Source of the DNA: Paraburkholderia sp. BL9I2N2
GTDB taxonomy: Bacteria > Pseudomonadota > Gammaproteobacteria > Burkholderiales > Burkholderiaceae
DNA: 64,000 bases
Assembly: GCF_004339745.1 (NCBI RefSeq)
Contig: NZ_SMGP01000003.1
Location: forward strand, 558,001 to 622,000
Direction of reading: 5' to 3'
The notes below the pieces were generated by a model, which was not told where the DNA came from, did no database searches, and worked only from the letters and a program-made list of their open reading frames with translations. Positions 34,738 to 43,564 of the stretch are shown in pieces. The position numbers were made by a program, and so were the translations under genes. Numbering within the stretch: position 1 is the first letter of the stretch; the number at the start of each line of letters is the position of its first letter.

Positions 34738-35604
34738 ATGACTGAGACCGAACGTCCCACACCGCCTATGTCGGCGCAGCAGCAGAACCAGACACCCGGT
34801 CGCACCGCCGACATGACGCCCAGGCCGGATCACGGCGAATACTCATACAGGGGGTTTGGCCGTCTCGCCGGCAAGGCGGCGATTGTCACTGGCGGCGACA
34901 GCGGCATCGGCCGTGCCGTCGCGATCGCGTTTGCGCGTGAAGGCGCCGACGTGTTGATAGCCTATCTGGATGAAGACGACGATGCACGCGAAACCGCGCG
35001 GTGGGTCGAGGAAGCTGGACGCAAAGCGGTGCTGTTGCGCGGCGATATCAGGAGCCGCGAGCACTGCAACGAGATCGTGGAACGCGCGGTCGAGGCGTTT
35101 GGGCGGCTCGACGTCCTCGTGAACAACGCCGCGTACCAGATGACCTATCCGTCGCTCGACGCAATCACCGACGAGGAATGGGACAAGACTTTCGATACCA
35201 ACATCGGCGCGATGTTCAGGATTACGCGGGCCGCGGTGAGGCACATGAAGCAGGGCGGTGCGATTGTGAACACGTCGTCGATAAATGCGGATCACCCGAA
35301 CCCCGGGTTGATCGCTTATGCGACCACAAAGGGCGCGATACAGAACTTCACGGGCGGTCTTGCGCAATTGCTTGCGGAAAAGGGTATTCGCGCGAACTGC
35401 GTGGCCCCGGGGCCGATCTGGACACCGCTTATTCCGTCGACGATGCCGCCGGAAAAGGTCGAGAAGTTCGGCCAGCAGGTGCCGATGAAGCGGCCTGGAC
35501 AGCCGGCAGAACTGGCGGCTGTTTACGTGATGCTCGCGTCGGATGAAGCCAGCTATGTCTCGGGCGCGACAATCGCGGTAACGGGCGGTGCGCCAATCAT
35601 CTAG
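34738..35604 (+). CDS. Stress-type short-chain dehydrogenase/reductase (general stress protein 39-like)
   Basis: A 288-residue classical SDR starting MTETERPTPPMSAQQQNQTP at ATG 34738 with AGGAGA upstream. A ~45-residue hydrophilic N-terminal extension is typical of YhdF/YhxC (general stress protein 39) oxidoreductases. The Rossmann motif is AAIVTGGDSGIGRAVAIAFA, followed by VNNAA, catalytic Ser in NTSSINADHP and Y-x3-K in IAYATTKGAIQNF, plus the closing SYVSGATIAVTGGAPII. It reduces a carbonyl or oxidises an alcohol with NAD(P)H; the substrate is not known. It sits near a DUF2934 gene and a Mn-catalase, as is common in stress islands. Confidence 0.92.
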   Translation: MTETERPTPPMSAQQQNQTPGRTADMTPRPDHGEYSYRGFGRLAGKAAIVTGGDSGIGRAVAIAFAREGADVLIAYLDEDDDARETARWVEEAGRKAVLLRGDIRSREHCNEIVERAVEAFGRLDVLVNNAAYQMTYPSLDAITDEEWDKTFDTNIGAMFRITRAAVRHMKQGGAIVNTSSINADHPNPGLIAYATTKGAIQNFTGGLAQLLAEKGIRANCVAPGPIWTPLIPSTMPPEKVEKFGQQVPMKRPGQPAELAAVYVMLASDEASYVSGATIAVTGGAPII

Positions 35605-36236
35605 CCGCGGGCCGCGATCACGCGAGTCGAGGCCCGCGCGGCGGTGCCATAAAGGTGCCGGTTACCGGGTACTCGTTGCCGCTCATACCGCGCACAAACC
35701 GCGTGATCCGCACGAAGCGGCGAGAGGGAGTCGCGGCCGGCCCTGCCGTTGACGCGGCTTCGTACGCCTGAGCTGCTTACTTCCCGACGCCCGCGCGTCA
35801 CCTACCGGACGCTCACCCCGATTCGGCGTGGTTTCACTGGCGCAAGTGGGAAACCCTTCGGCTGCGGTCACTCACCTGGTTCCGGGGAGAGGGCGTCGGC
35901 GGACGGGCGGAATGACGCCTCCGGCGCCCGGCTCGCCCGCAGGCGCGAGGCTGCGGGCCATCAGGGGGCGGAGAGTTGGCGACCAGCGAACTCGATGGCC
36001 TTTTAACCCTGTCCAACGGGCCAGGGAGCCTGCAGGACTGACCCATAGCTGTTGACCTTGACCGGAGCGGCGACCAGTTTTGCACGTGTGCAGTTCGCCC
36101 GACGTTCGCCACGCCAGCATGCCGGATTCGGCCCGGGGGCACAGACGCCGGGGTGTGGCAGAGCAATGGCCCCGTTGCATGAAGTCCCACCGATAGCTAG
36201 GGTGACGGGATATCCACTCGCTCAACGGGAAAAACC
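35605..36236. other. Region without a supported gene
   Basis: A GC-rich hairpin (GCCGCGGGCC paired with GGCCCGCGCGGC) lies just after the SDR stop at 35605-35641, possibly ending that transcript, but no T-run follows. The rest has no motif-bearing frame. Confidence 0.4.
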
Positions 36237-36452
36237 ATGAACAAGCAGGAACTAGTGGACGCGGTCGCGGCGAAGACGGGCGGCAACAAGGCCGCCACGG
36301 GAGAGGCGATCGACGCGGTGATCTCGGCGATCACCGGTGAACTGACGAAGGGCAAGACGGTGCAGTTGATTGGCTTCGGCTCGTTTTCCACCGGTGCTAT
36401 GCCCGATATGCCCGACATCCCGCGGCGCCACTCGGAACCATCGACTCAATGA
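36237..36452 (+). pseudogene. HU-type DNA-binding protein, truncated
   Basis: MNKQELVDAVAAKTGGNKAA and KGKTVQLIGFGSFSTG are the N-terminal helices and first strands of an HU protein, with GGGAAA upstream of the ATG. After residue ~52 the expected GRNPATG arm and C-terminal helix are replaced by AMPDMPDIPRRHSEPSTQ and a stop. The DNA-binding beta-arms are missing, so it should not bend DNA normally. It may still be translated. Confidence 0.75.
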
Positions 36453-36609
36453 GCGTCCTGATCTATGCATCCAGATCGGTAGGATCGCCAGGCTTTCGGG
36501 TTCAGCGATAACACGGATTGGCAGCCGTACACATCGCAGGGATCGAACTGCCATTGTCACAACGACGATCTATAGTTGAGAGCAACGGGCTACGACCGAG
36601 GAGTTGTGC

Positions 36610-36819
36610 ATGCACACAGCGACGGTCGAGGAGCGCATCCGGGCCAAAGCGTATGAGCTCTGGCAGGACGACGGCAGCATGGAAGGATGTGCGGACGAGT
36701 ACTGGCGCAGGGCGAGAAGTCTAGTCGAAGCCGAACTCGCGGATGAACAGCGTTCGCAGGGACACGTCGATGGCGCGGCGGATGAGAAGGGGCGGGACGG
36801 CGCGGCGGACGACTGCTAG
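36610..36819 (+). CDS. DUF2934 small protein
   Basis: A 69-residue protein starting MHTATVEERIRAKAYELWQ at ATG 36610 with GAGGAG upstream. The core ERIRAKAYELWQDDGSMEGC plus ADEYWRRARSLVEAELADEQ is the DUF2934 helix pair (usually R-x-x-AY-x-x-WE-x-x-G...YW-x-A). The C-terminal 20 residues are Asp/Gly-rich. It is common near stress genes in Burkholderiaceae; its function is unknown. Confidence 0.85.
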   Translation: MHTATVEERIRAKAYELWQDDGSMEGCADEYWRRARSLVEAELADEQRSQGHVDGAADEKGRDGAADDC

Positions 36820-37182
36820 TCCCCCGCGAAAAGCTGGGGGCCGCGAGGCAGTGTCAGACCGCGTTTCTGCACGCGCAACGGAAAACGGCCGTTACTGGAC
36901 GACACCTTTCTTCGAAGCGAGCTGTTGCGCCATCTGATTGTGCTCCTTGTCCTTCGGGCACGACGCATGCGAGACCGACGCTCGCAGGCCTATCACAGTT
37001 GCGTTCCTGCGCGCACGTTACGCCGGAGCGATCGCTCTGAGACCCGGGTCCGGGACATTCCGCATATGCGTTCGTCATCGGCCGCAGCCTTGTTTCCAAC
37101 GACACCTAGCCCGTCCGATGTGTTCCCCGCTCTGCAGGGGATTCGCTTCTGACGGAACCCACTTTATTTTTGGAGAGATGCG
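36820..37182. other. Region upstream of the Mn-catalase gene; no gene supported
   Basis: About 360 bases with only weak frames. It should hold the catalase promoter. The last 30 bases contain the ribosome site GGAGAG. Confidence 0.4.
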
Positions 37183-38079
37183 ATGTTTGTTCACAACAAG
37201 CGACTGCAGTACACCGTCCGTGTAGCGGCACCGAATCCGGGCCTTGCCAATCTCCTGCTCGAACAGTTTGGCGGTCCGCAGGGCGAACTGGCCGCCGCGT
37301 GCAGGTATTTCACCCAGGCGGTAAGCGAGGACGATCCGGGCCGGCGTGACATGCTGTTCGATATCGCGACCGAAGAACTCAGTCACTTGGAAATCATCGG
37401 CTCCATCGTTGCCATGCTCAACAAGGGCGCGAAAGGGCAACTGGCAGAAGGCGTGGAAAAGGAAGCGGAGCTCTATCGCTCGCTGACTGGAGGTGGTAAC
37501 GACTCGCACACGACCGCGCTGCTCTACGGTGGCGGCCCCGCACTAACGAACTCGGCGGGCGTGCCCTGGACGGCGGCTTACATCGACACCATTGGCGAGC
37601 CCACAGCAGATCTGCGATCGAACATTGCTGCGGAAGCCCGTGCGAAGATCGTCTATGAACGGTTGATCAACGTGACCGATGATCCGGGTATCAAGGAAGC
37701 GCTCGGTTTTCTGATGACCCGCGAAATTGCGCATCAGAAGTCGTTTGAGAAAGCCCTGCACTCGATCCAGCCAAATTTCCCGCAAGGGAAATTGCCAGGC
37801 GTTCCTGAATTTACAAACGTGTATTACAACATGTCCGACGGCGATGACGCGCCGCGCGGTCCATGGAATGACGGGCCGGGTTGGGACTTCGTCGAGCAGC
37901 CGCAGCCTGCGGTCGACGGGGGTGATGGCCTTGCCAGCGTCCAGGTCTCACAGGAAGATGTCGAAGTGTTGAGCGCGATGGCATCGAGAACGGCCTCTGC
38001 TACTGAGACAGATCCGGTGACCGGCGCCGACCTTGGCGCGGGGCAGGATGCGGCAGTCGCGAAGGAAGATCGCCCGTAG
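37183..38079 (+). CDS. Manganese catalase family protein
   Basis: A 298-residue ferritin-like protein that dismutates H2O2 at a di-Mn site. By sequence, E35 (GGPQGELAAACRYF), E65 and H68 (ATEELSHLEII), the Glu of NIAAEARAKIVYERLI and the His of MTREIAHQKSFEKAL supply the metal ligands seen in Mn catalases. The C-terminal ~90 residues (YYNMSDGDDAPRGPWNDG...) form the arm that wraps the hexamer. The ATG at 37183 has GGAGAG five bases upstream. Length is normal. It probably acts in the cytoplasm against peroxide stress. The family call is strong; activity is inferred. Confidence 0.93.
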   Translation: MFVHNKRLQYTVRVAAPNPGLANLLLEQFGGPQGELAAACRYFTQAVSEDDPGRRDMLFDIATEELSHLEIIGSIVAMLNKGAKGQLAEGVEKEAELYRSLTGGGNDSHTTALLYGGGPALTNSAGVPWTAAYIDTIGEPTADLRSNIAAEARAKIVYERLINVTDDPGIKEALGFLMTREIAHQKSFEKALHSIQPNFPQGKLPGVPEFTNVYYNMSDGDDAPRGPWNDGPGWDFVEQPQPAVDGGDGLASVQVSQEDVEVLSAMASRTASATETDPVTGADLGAGQDAAVAKEDRP

Positions 38080-38181
38080 CTTCAGTCGGAATCGCCAGCG
38101 GCTTTTCGCCGGCGACAACAACCCCGACGAGGACCCACTCGCGGACACGCCGAGTGCCCGGGCCGACTCGCTTGACACGTG

Positions 38182-38514
38182 TCAGGGGTAGGCGACGTGT
38201 CGATCCCGCGGCGAAGCGGCCCGACGCCGCCCATCAGGCACCGAGGTCTGACTTGCCCCGGGGTGATCGCTAGGGTCGGGGCTCGTGTCCGGGTCTACGC
38301 CGTGGTGTTCCGGCACGTACGGACCTTCCTGTGGGTTGTCCTTTCCTCTCGGTACGAGCGTCTCGTCCATATTGCCGTGCGGGCGCTTTTCGATCGTACC
38401 GTCTTGCTTCTGGATGAACTGCGGCGGGCTGCCGGGCAGTTCTGTATCCGCGATCGTCAGGCCGGCAGGCAGTGGCAAGACGACCTTCGGTATCGGGTTT
38501 TTGCGGCTCGCCAC
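38182..38514 (-). CDS. Hypothetical hydrophilic protein
   Basis: A 110-residue frame with GTG start at 38514 (ASRKNPIPKVVLPLPAGLTI...). The text ADTELPGSPPQFIQKQDGTI, HGNMDETLVPRG and DNPQEGPYVPEHHGVDPDTS looks coherent and protein-like, more so than the opposite-strand frame. There is no ribosome site and no recognised domain. Possible alternatives are a decayed gene or a shadow of the frame opposite. Confidence 0.4.
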   Translation of the reverse strand: MASRKNPIPKVVLPLPAGLTIADTELPGSPPQFIQKQDGTIEKRPHGNMDETLVPRGKDNPQEGPYVPEHHGVDPDTSPDPSDHPGASQTSVPDGRRRAASPRDRHVAYP

Positions 38515-38581
38515 ACCCGAGCGTCCGGCCGTTCATGTCGGCTTCTCGGGAATCGGGAACTCGCCCGGGTCGTAGCGGGCA

Positions 38582-38822
38582 GTTGCAGTGGTCGCCAGAA
38601 CAGATTGCTGGTTGGCTCAAGCACTCTTGCGCGATCAACAAGGACTATCAGGTGTCGCAGGAGACGATCTACAGGAGCTTTTATATACAGGCCCGCGGTG
38701 CGCTAAAGAGGGAATTGCTGGAGCATTTGCGCCGAACGCGAGCGATGCGTCGTTCCCGTCATCACACCACGAAGACTGACGACCACGGGAGAATCTGCGA
38801 CGCCGTATCGATTAGCGAACGC
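38582..38822 (+). mobile_element. IS30-family transposase fragment
   Basis: LQWSPEQIAGWLKHSCAIN, DYQVSQETIYRSFYIQARGA, LLEHLRRTRAMRRSRHH and DDHGRICDAVSISER match the helix-turn-helix and linker of IS30-type transposases. The DDE catalytic core that should follow (VPGHWEGDL) is missing, and no terminal repeats are visible, so the element is dead. Confidence 0.8.
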
Positions 38823-38940
38823 CGCAGCTGCCGAGAATGTCGCCTCATTGGGGCGGCCGAGCGGCCTCGTCTGAAAGCCACGGAATTCATCGAATCGGAT
38901 CGGTGCGGCGGCACACAGCGTGGTCGGCAGCACCCACACA

Positions 38941-39423
38941 TGATCGCATCTCAGTTCAAGGCCGGCCAAGAGTCCTGGAGCAAGGGCACCAAGGGCATCG
39001 CGGCCATGCACCCGAACTGTCGCGCACACAGTTCAAGAAGGGCTCCATGAGCGGCGCAGCGCGACACAGCTGCTTGCCGATCGGCTCGCACCGGGTCAGC
39101 AAAGACGGCTACCTCGAGCGAAAGACCGATGACGCTCATCCCGTGCCGGCGCGGTGCTGGGTAGGCGTGCATCGCCGTGTATGGGAGACCGTAAACGGCC
39201 CGGTACCGCGCGGTCACGTTGTTTGTTTCCTGCCTCGTCGCCGCAGTGGCGAGGTCCAGAAGATCACGCTCGATGCGCTCAAGCTCGTCAGTCGCGCGAG
39301 ACTAGCGCCGCGCAACCATCTACCTCGCGCAACCCGGAGTTGGCCAAGCTGGTTCAGCTCAAAGGCGCAATCACACGTCAAGTAAATCGAATCGCCCGTG
39401 AGGCTAAAGAGGAACAGTCATGA
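38941..39423 (+). pseudogene. Phage HNH endonuclease, split by frameshifts
   Basis: Pieces in three frames join into one phage-type HNH protein: SQFKAGQESWSKGTKGI, then LPIGSHRVSKDGYLERKTDD with VHRRVWETVNGPVPRGHVVC, and finally LAKLVQLKGAITRQVNRIAR. The central GPVPxGHVVCF is the HNH-like core of these proteins. Frameshifts lie near 39010-39030 and 39325. The stop overlaps the next phage gene (ATGA). Confidence 0.75.
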
Positions 39424-39569
39424 GCACCATTACCGATTTGTGCGAGCACTTGATGCAGACGCTTGCGGACCCGCGCGACCGCGAGAACCCGATGGATGTA
39501 GACCGGGCACGCGCCGTGGCGCAGGTTGCAAACGTCTTGGTCGATAGCGCCAAGGTCGAGGTCGACTGA
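39420..39569 (+). CDS. Small phage-type protein downstream of HNH
   Basis: A 49-residue protein starting MSTITDLCEHLMQTLADPRD at ATG 39420, overlapping the HNH stop. It matches small proteins found directly after HNH genes in Burkholderia phages (ENPMDVDRARAVAQVANVLV, ending SAKVEVD). Two further short frames follow: one with CPLCGSG (39570-39656, no start) and one of 46 codons at 39655-39795 (MGTRYSEPSSVSVIHW). They look like remains of the same phage segment. Confidence 0.6.
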   Translation: MSTITDLCEHLMQTLADPRDRENPMDVDRARAVAQVANVLVDSAKVEVD

Positions 39570-39871
39570 CCACGAATACAGACCCGGTCCGGCTGAAGAC
39601 GTGCCCGCTTTGCGGCTCAGGCACGACGACCATCAAAGACAAGGGAAGGTTTTGATGGGCACGCGCTATAGCGAGCCGAGCAGCGTGTCCGTGATCCACT
39701 GGCGCCCTGAGAGTGACAGCCAGCTTAGCTATCGCCGCCTGGAACCGCCGCGCCCCTGTCGAAGTGCAAGCAGCGGCGGCGTAGGCTGCGGTTGACTAAA
39801 AGGACGTGGTTCTCTCCGCGAGGCGGACGGAATCGATTCGCCGGCGCGGACAACGGCGAACTCGTAGCGAG

Positions 39872-40144
39872 TCATCCGGCTTGTCTCCTGGCGGTCCGAG
39901 TGCACTCCATTGAATCGATGTACGTGTGCGCTCGACTTTCGCCGTACTTAAACGCCTGCTGCTCCGAAATGAAGTCGAATTGCTCTGGAAAACTTACGAC
40001 CCTCTGCATCGGATACTGCAACGACGAAACCTCCCACGACACGCGGTATCGCCGCGCAACGCCCCCGATTTGACGCTTCGCTACTGGAGTGACGTGGACT
40101 TCGATCCGGTATCCGCGATACGGCACATAGGCTTGGCTCGACAT
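39872..40144 (-). CDS. Small YRGY-family protein, copy 1 of the inverted duplication
   Basis: A 90-residue protein starting MSSQAYVPYRGYRIEVHVTP at ATG 40144 with GGAGG upstream, which rejects the longer frame from 40210. A central RRYRVSWEVSS strand and SFPEQFDFISEQQAFKYGES helix follow. It is about 90% identical to the protein at 54698-54961 and shares the YRGYxI opening with 29692-29913. The predicted fold is a beta sheet with a C-terminal helix. No known function. A divergent small gene remnant lies 110 bases away in both copies. Confidence 0.7.
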   Translation of the reverse strand: MSSQAYVPYRGYRIEVHVTPVAKRQIGGVARRYRVSWEVSSLQYPMQRVVSFPEQFDFISEQQAFKYGESRAHTYIDSMECTRTARRQAG

Positions 40145-40253
40145 GGCTGCCTCCGACGACAACGTGCTTACAGATGCGCGCATCGTGTGTGCCTGCCGAA
40201 CGCCCACCAAGGGGAAGTTCTCAAGGAAAAATCAGCCAAACGACGGATTGGAA

Positions 40254-40450
40254 CTACAAGTGATATTCAACCGCAGGACGAGGCGGCACGTTCTTTTCTA
40301 ACAGCAGGCCATCGGGGCACGCGCGTCGATTACTCGGGCCTGTTCGTGTTCGACTCGCTACACGGACTAGAGCTGCCTTCTCCGACGGCTTCTCCGCGCG
40401 GACGCACAGGCTTGCAACCTCCGGAACGGATACGTGCTATATCACGCTAG
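40254..40450 (+). pseudogene. Remnant of the divergent partner gene (SDIQ family)
   Basis: SDIQPQDEAARSFLTAGHRG matches the small intact protein at 54459-54587 (SDIQLQAEAARSLLATDHGG). Here the ATG has become ACA, and the frame continues into unrelated sequence. It is the second half of the inverted duplication's left arm. Confidence 0.55.
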
Positions 40451-40776
40451 GCATTAAAGCGCGACACATGCTGACGGCGAGCGATGGCTTTCTGGAACGA
40501 TTCCCCCGATGGAAACCCCACACAGTCACTCAATGACCGCCAGCGCGTGCTGCACGGTGAGCACTTTGGGGGAAGGTTGGCCAAGTAGCTTAGCCGGGAA
40601 GCAAGCAGATTAACCAGGCAGTTGCATGACGGGTAAATGGGAACCCCGCCCCGCCAAAATCCACTGCTTCATCAAACGCAATAACTCAAACTTCTGGCGC
40701 GGACACTGATGTGCTGAAGCAAAACAAGCCTTTTGCAACAGAAATCGGTCGAACTGCGCCGCTCAAAAGTCGCTTT
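40428..40776 (+). repeat. Left copy of a ~350-bp direct repeat
   Basis: It is ~90% identical to 43456-43803, with a few short indels. It begins at GGATACGTGCTATATCACGC, includes the end of an open frame (LTASDGFLERFPRWKP) and ends in GCGCCGCTCAAAAGTCGCTT. The 5' half of the frame seen at 43367 is absent here, so this is a partial copy. The copies lie 3.0 kb apart in the same orientation. Confidence 0.85.
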
Positions 40777-41267
40777 GCAGATTTTTAGCACGCGAAACTT
40801 CTCCTCTTGGCTCATTGCGCCTTCTAGCGCAGTCCCGGCTCGCACTTGCTCATCCGACGACAATCGGCCACTAAGGTCATTCGTCGCAGCCAACATTGGG
40901 CATTGAACGACCGCATGGCCCTAGACAGCGGTCCGTGGCGAGTTCTGCTGCTCAGGGGTTTGCCGGGGCAACCGCTACTTGGCACTGACGGTGCCCACCT
41001 GGGGGCGCGAAACAGCGCTCGCAACGCTTGGTGCTCGGTGCGGCGAGATCAAGGGAAGGCCCAGAGTGGCAGGCGCGTGACTTCGGGCTGTTGTGCGTAA
41101 GCGCACATATCTCATCGTTCGCGGATTATCTTCCGAAAGTGCCGCTGCAAGGCACGAAAACACTGTTAATGCCGATCCCGTTGCCAACTGGGCGTATCAG
41201 TAAAGCGGGCTAGCTGAATTTGAAGAGGACCGTAGTAGCCTCGGGCCCTTTTCGCCTGGGTTTAAGA
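40777..41267. other. Region without a supported gene
   Basis: Frames are short and lack motifs. A short stretch near 40850 (CTCATCCGACGACAATC) recurs near 45333, part of a dispersed family of repeats. Confidence 0.4.
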
Positions 41268-41564
41268 CTACTTGCACTCCGTTTCGAACCAATGGTCAAC
41301 CCGGCGCTGCGCCGCGTGTAGATCTGCCGGGTAGTGTGGGTCGTCGTGCCATGGTGACGGGTTGTAGCCCGCTTTGCTCAGAGCCGAAAGCTCGCTGCGG
41401 CGTTGTGACTTCGTCCGGGGCGCGTTGATTTTAGTCTCGGCCAGGTCCCGGCACTCGGTTGGGGTCAGATGTCGGCCGCTATCTGGCGCGCCGACAGCGG
41501 CGTTTCCAGTCAGTAGGAGCGTCAACGCGGCAACCGTCGAGCAGTTTTTCATGAGCTTTTCCAT
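41268..41564 (-). CDS. Secreted DUF4148-like small protein
   Basis: A 98-residue protein starting MEKLMKNCSTVAALTLLLTG at ATG 41564; a second ATG four codons later (MKNCS) is also possible. The signal peptide ends near NAAVGA. The mature part has RSELSALSKAGYNPSPWHDD followed by PHYPADLHAAQRRVD, like the L-x-ALExAGYNP...DxxYPxDL pattern of DUF4148 proteins common in Burkholderia, plus two Cys (TECRDL, ETECK) that could form a disulfide. Periplasmic; function unknown. Confidence 0.72.
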   Translation of the reverse strand: MEKLMKNCSTVAALTLLLTGNAAVGAPDSGRHLTPTECRDLAETKINAPRTKSQRRSELSALSKAGYNPSPWHDDPHYPADLHAAQRRVDHWFETECK

Positions 41565-41769
41565 AGCGCATCTCCATCCGTCCGATTGGCGCAACGCAAG
41601 CGGCGCGATGCCGCCAGTCGCGCGTATCCTCCACGCCTATTTTGCCTCGGTTCTTCCGCCAATATCGGACAGTCACGCAGGCAGTCGCTCGGCCATTCCG
41701 ACAACCGTTTGGTCGGAAGCGGTCTTTGGCGAAAGAACGACCGCCATCCTGACGACGAACAATCGCCCC

Positions 41770-41960
41770 AGGGCCCAACCTCTGAGAATGTGTTGTCGGT
41801 ATAACTCTCTCCCCGGGGGAAACGCCAGCGAGACGGCAATCCGGCTCGCGGCGAATAAGCTGCCGGTGATCGGCTCCACCATGCACATGCTGCGTGCCAG
41901 GCGGCGGCGTGGCGTGATGTCGCCGAAGCCTGTGGGCCCCGCGTTCGTCAACGCACCCTA
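41770..41960 (-). pseudogene. Potassium-channel pore remnant
   Basis: On the minus strand LTNAGPTGFGDITPRRRLAR followed by SMCMVEPITGSLFAAS is the end of the pore helix, a selectivity-filter-like TGFGD and the start of the second helix of a two-helix potassium channel. The first helix is missing, and the frame decays after ASRIAVSLAFP. Confidence 0.6.
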
Positions 41961-42118
41961 TAAAAAGCGATCACGAATCTGATAGCGTGGCTGCTGAACG
42001 CACGGATCGGGTCGGCAGCCGAATCGTCAACATATAGCCATTTTCTTGCGAGTGGCCAAAGCTTGGGTGAGAGCACCGTTCGATGAACCTTCGGAGGAAG
42101 CTTTCCGATTAGGTCAGT

Positions 42119-42492
42119 TCAACAATGCTGTGGATTTGCACCTGGCGGAAATCGACGGACCCTTCTCCTTGAAGTAGTTAGCGCGTTCGGCACAAAATAT
42201 ACGTACTGGACAAACTTGGTTTCGACTCCGGGAAAGTAGATGTCCAGCTCTGAACTGGACGTAGTACCGATTCGGGCGTAACGATGATGACCAATTTGCT
42301 CTTGCTCCCTACGCAAAATGCGCAGGCGAAGATCGTTGCGCGCCAGATGGCTGACCAGTCGATCACGGTTAACACTTCATCTTGAAGCGCACTGGCCGAT
42401 AGGCGCTCCATGCGGTGATGCAGGGCCGTTGCAATTACCAGACAGTCTTCACGCATTACCTTTCCAATCTTTTGGTGCAATCGATTCGGCAT
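42119..42492 (-). pseudogene. Unrecognised decayed gene
   Basis: MPNRLHQKIGKVMREDCLVI and ALQDEVLTVIDW are in one frame from 42492; RLRILRREQEQIGHHRYARI and SSSELDIYFPGVETKFVQYV follow in another. The two parts together look like one small protein broken by a frameshift near 42390. No family could be named. Confidence 0.35.
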
Positions 42493-42637
42493 GGTCGATT
42501 CGAGGCATGTAGCCGCTCCGGTATGAGTCCGGTTTCATTCCGCATGAAGACTGACAATTTGTCGGGAATGCAGATTGCACCGCGAAACCTGGCAAAGATT
42601 GATTCAAGCATCAGCGACACTGCGACGAGAACGGCAC

Positions 42638-43126
42638 ATGCGATATCGAGTGGATGACGCTCCAGCACTTATGCGCCTACTTCTGTCGGCTTTTACGGAT
42701 ATACGACAGCCGGCCATCGAGCAGGGTTTGTATCGCTATCTTTGGCGGCACGCCCGCTTCGGTTACGCGGAGCATCTGGTGGATGCGGTGGATGACGTGC
42801 GTTCCGGACGAGCGGGGTATTTTGTTTATCATCCGCGGAGCGCCTTGATCTTCACCCACACGGAGTTTGGCTATCATCAATTATTGCTCGCTCACCTGGC
42901 GGCGCTACACAAAACAGATTTTCTCCGTGAACACGCGAGGTGGGACGTGCATCAGTTTCCATATGCGGATCCGATCGCGCAGCTTGCGGATGATTGCGTA
43001 CGCGAGGGACACGGTTTGTATATGTCGTCCGCTTCGAACGGAAATTGCATTACGGTCGGGCGGACCTTCAAATGGGGCCCTCTTGAGCGACTGGCTTTCG
43101 CCGCCTTCGAACGAGACGTCATTTGA
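42638..43126 (+). CDS. Unknown conserved-looking protein
   Basis: A 162-residue protein starting MRYRVDDAPALMRLLLSAFT at ATG 42638. It is predicted alpha/beta, rich in aromatic and His residues (GYAEHLVDAVDDVR, RSALIFTHTEFGYHQLLLAH, HARWDVHQFPYADPIAQLAD), ending in a segment with GHGLYMSSASNGNCITVGRT. No family was recognised. It has no strong ribosome site, and an upstream in-frame TTG at 42575 is possible. It sits between the two copies of the direct repeat and may be cargo of a transferred segment. Confidence 0.55.
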   Translation: MRYRVDDAPALMRLLLSAFTDIRQPAIEQGLYRYLWRHARFGYAEHLVDAVDDVRSGRAGYFVYHPRSALIFTHTEFGYHQLLLAHLAALHKTDFLREHARWDVHQFPYADPIAQLADDCVREGHGLYMSSASNGNCITVGRTFKWGPLERLAFAAFERDVI

Positions 43127-43366
43127 ATCCGGTGAACCAGTCTCACACGAAACATTTCCCTTTCAGAGCTTCAGCCGACTGTTATGCAGTCGCGACTCAC
43201 GCGCGCTCATCCGCCGAAAATCGGTCATGAATAGCGGCGACATTCGAAAAACCCGCGATGGCGCTGGTTCGGGTCGAGCTGAGTCAATCCTCGCCGAGCT
43301 CAGTTCAGCTATCTCTGCTGCCGGATTTGATGCATAGTTGGTAAAAGCTGAGCTTTAGGGGAAGTC

Positions 43367-43564
43367 GTGGTCCTTCTGATTCTGGACGTAGCAAAAGCCG
43401 AACTTCCTGATTTGCAGCGCGATCTACAGGTGTTCGGTGGTGCAACACTGGTGCAGGATGCGTGCTATATCACGCTAGGCATCAAAGCGCGATACATGCT
43501 GACGGCGAGCGATGGCTTTCTGGAACGATTCCCCCGATGGAAACCCCACACGGTCAATCTATGA
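43367..43564 (+). CDS. Small unknown protein whose end lies in the direct repeat
   Basis: A 65-residue frame with GTG start (VLLILDVAKAELPDLQRDL...) preceded by GGGGAA. The C-terminal half, CYITLGIKARYMLTASDGFL, lies inside the direct repeat and is duplicated without the N-terminal half at 40428. No domain is recognised. It may itself be a truncated piece of a larger gene. Confidence 0.4.
   Translation: MVLLILDVAKAELPDLQRDLQVFGGATLVQDACYITLGIKARYMLTASDGFLERFPRWKPHTVNL

Noticed and set aside
39430..39699. An 89-codon minus-strand frame opposite the small phage genes
   Set aside because: No ribosome site or motif; the plus strand carries the ATGA-coupled phage gene.
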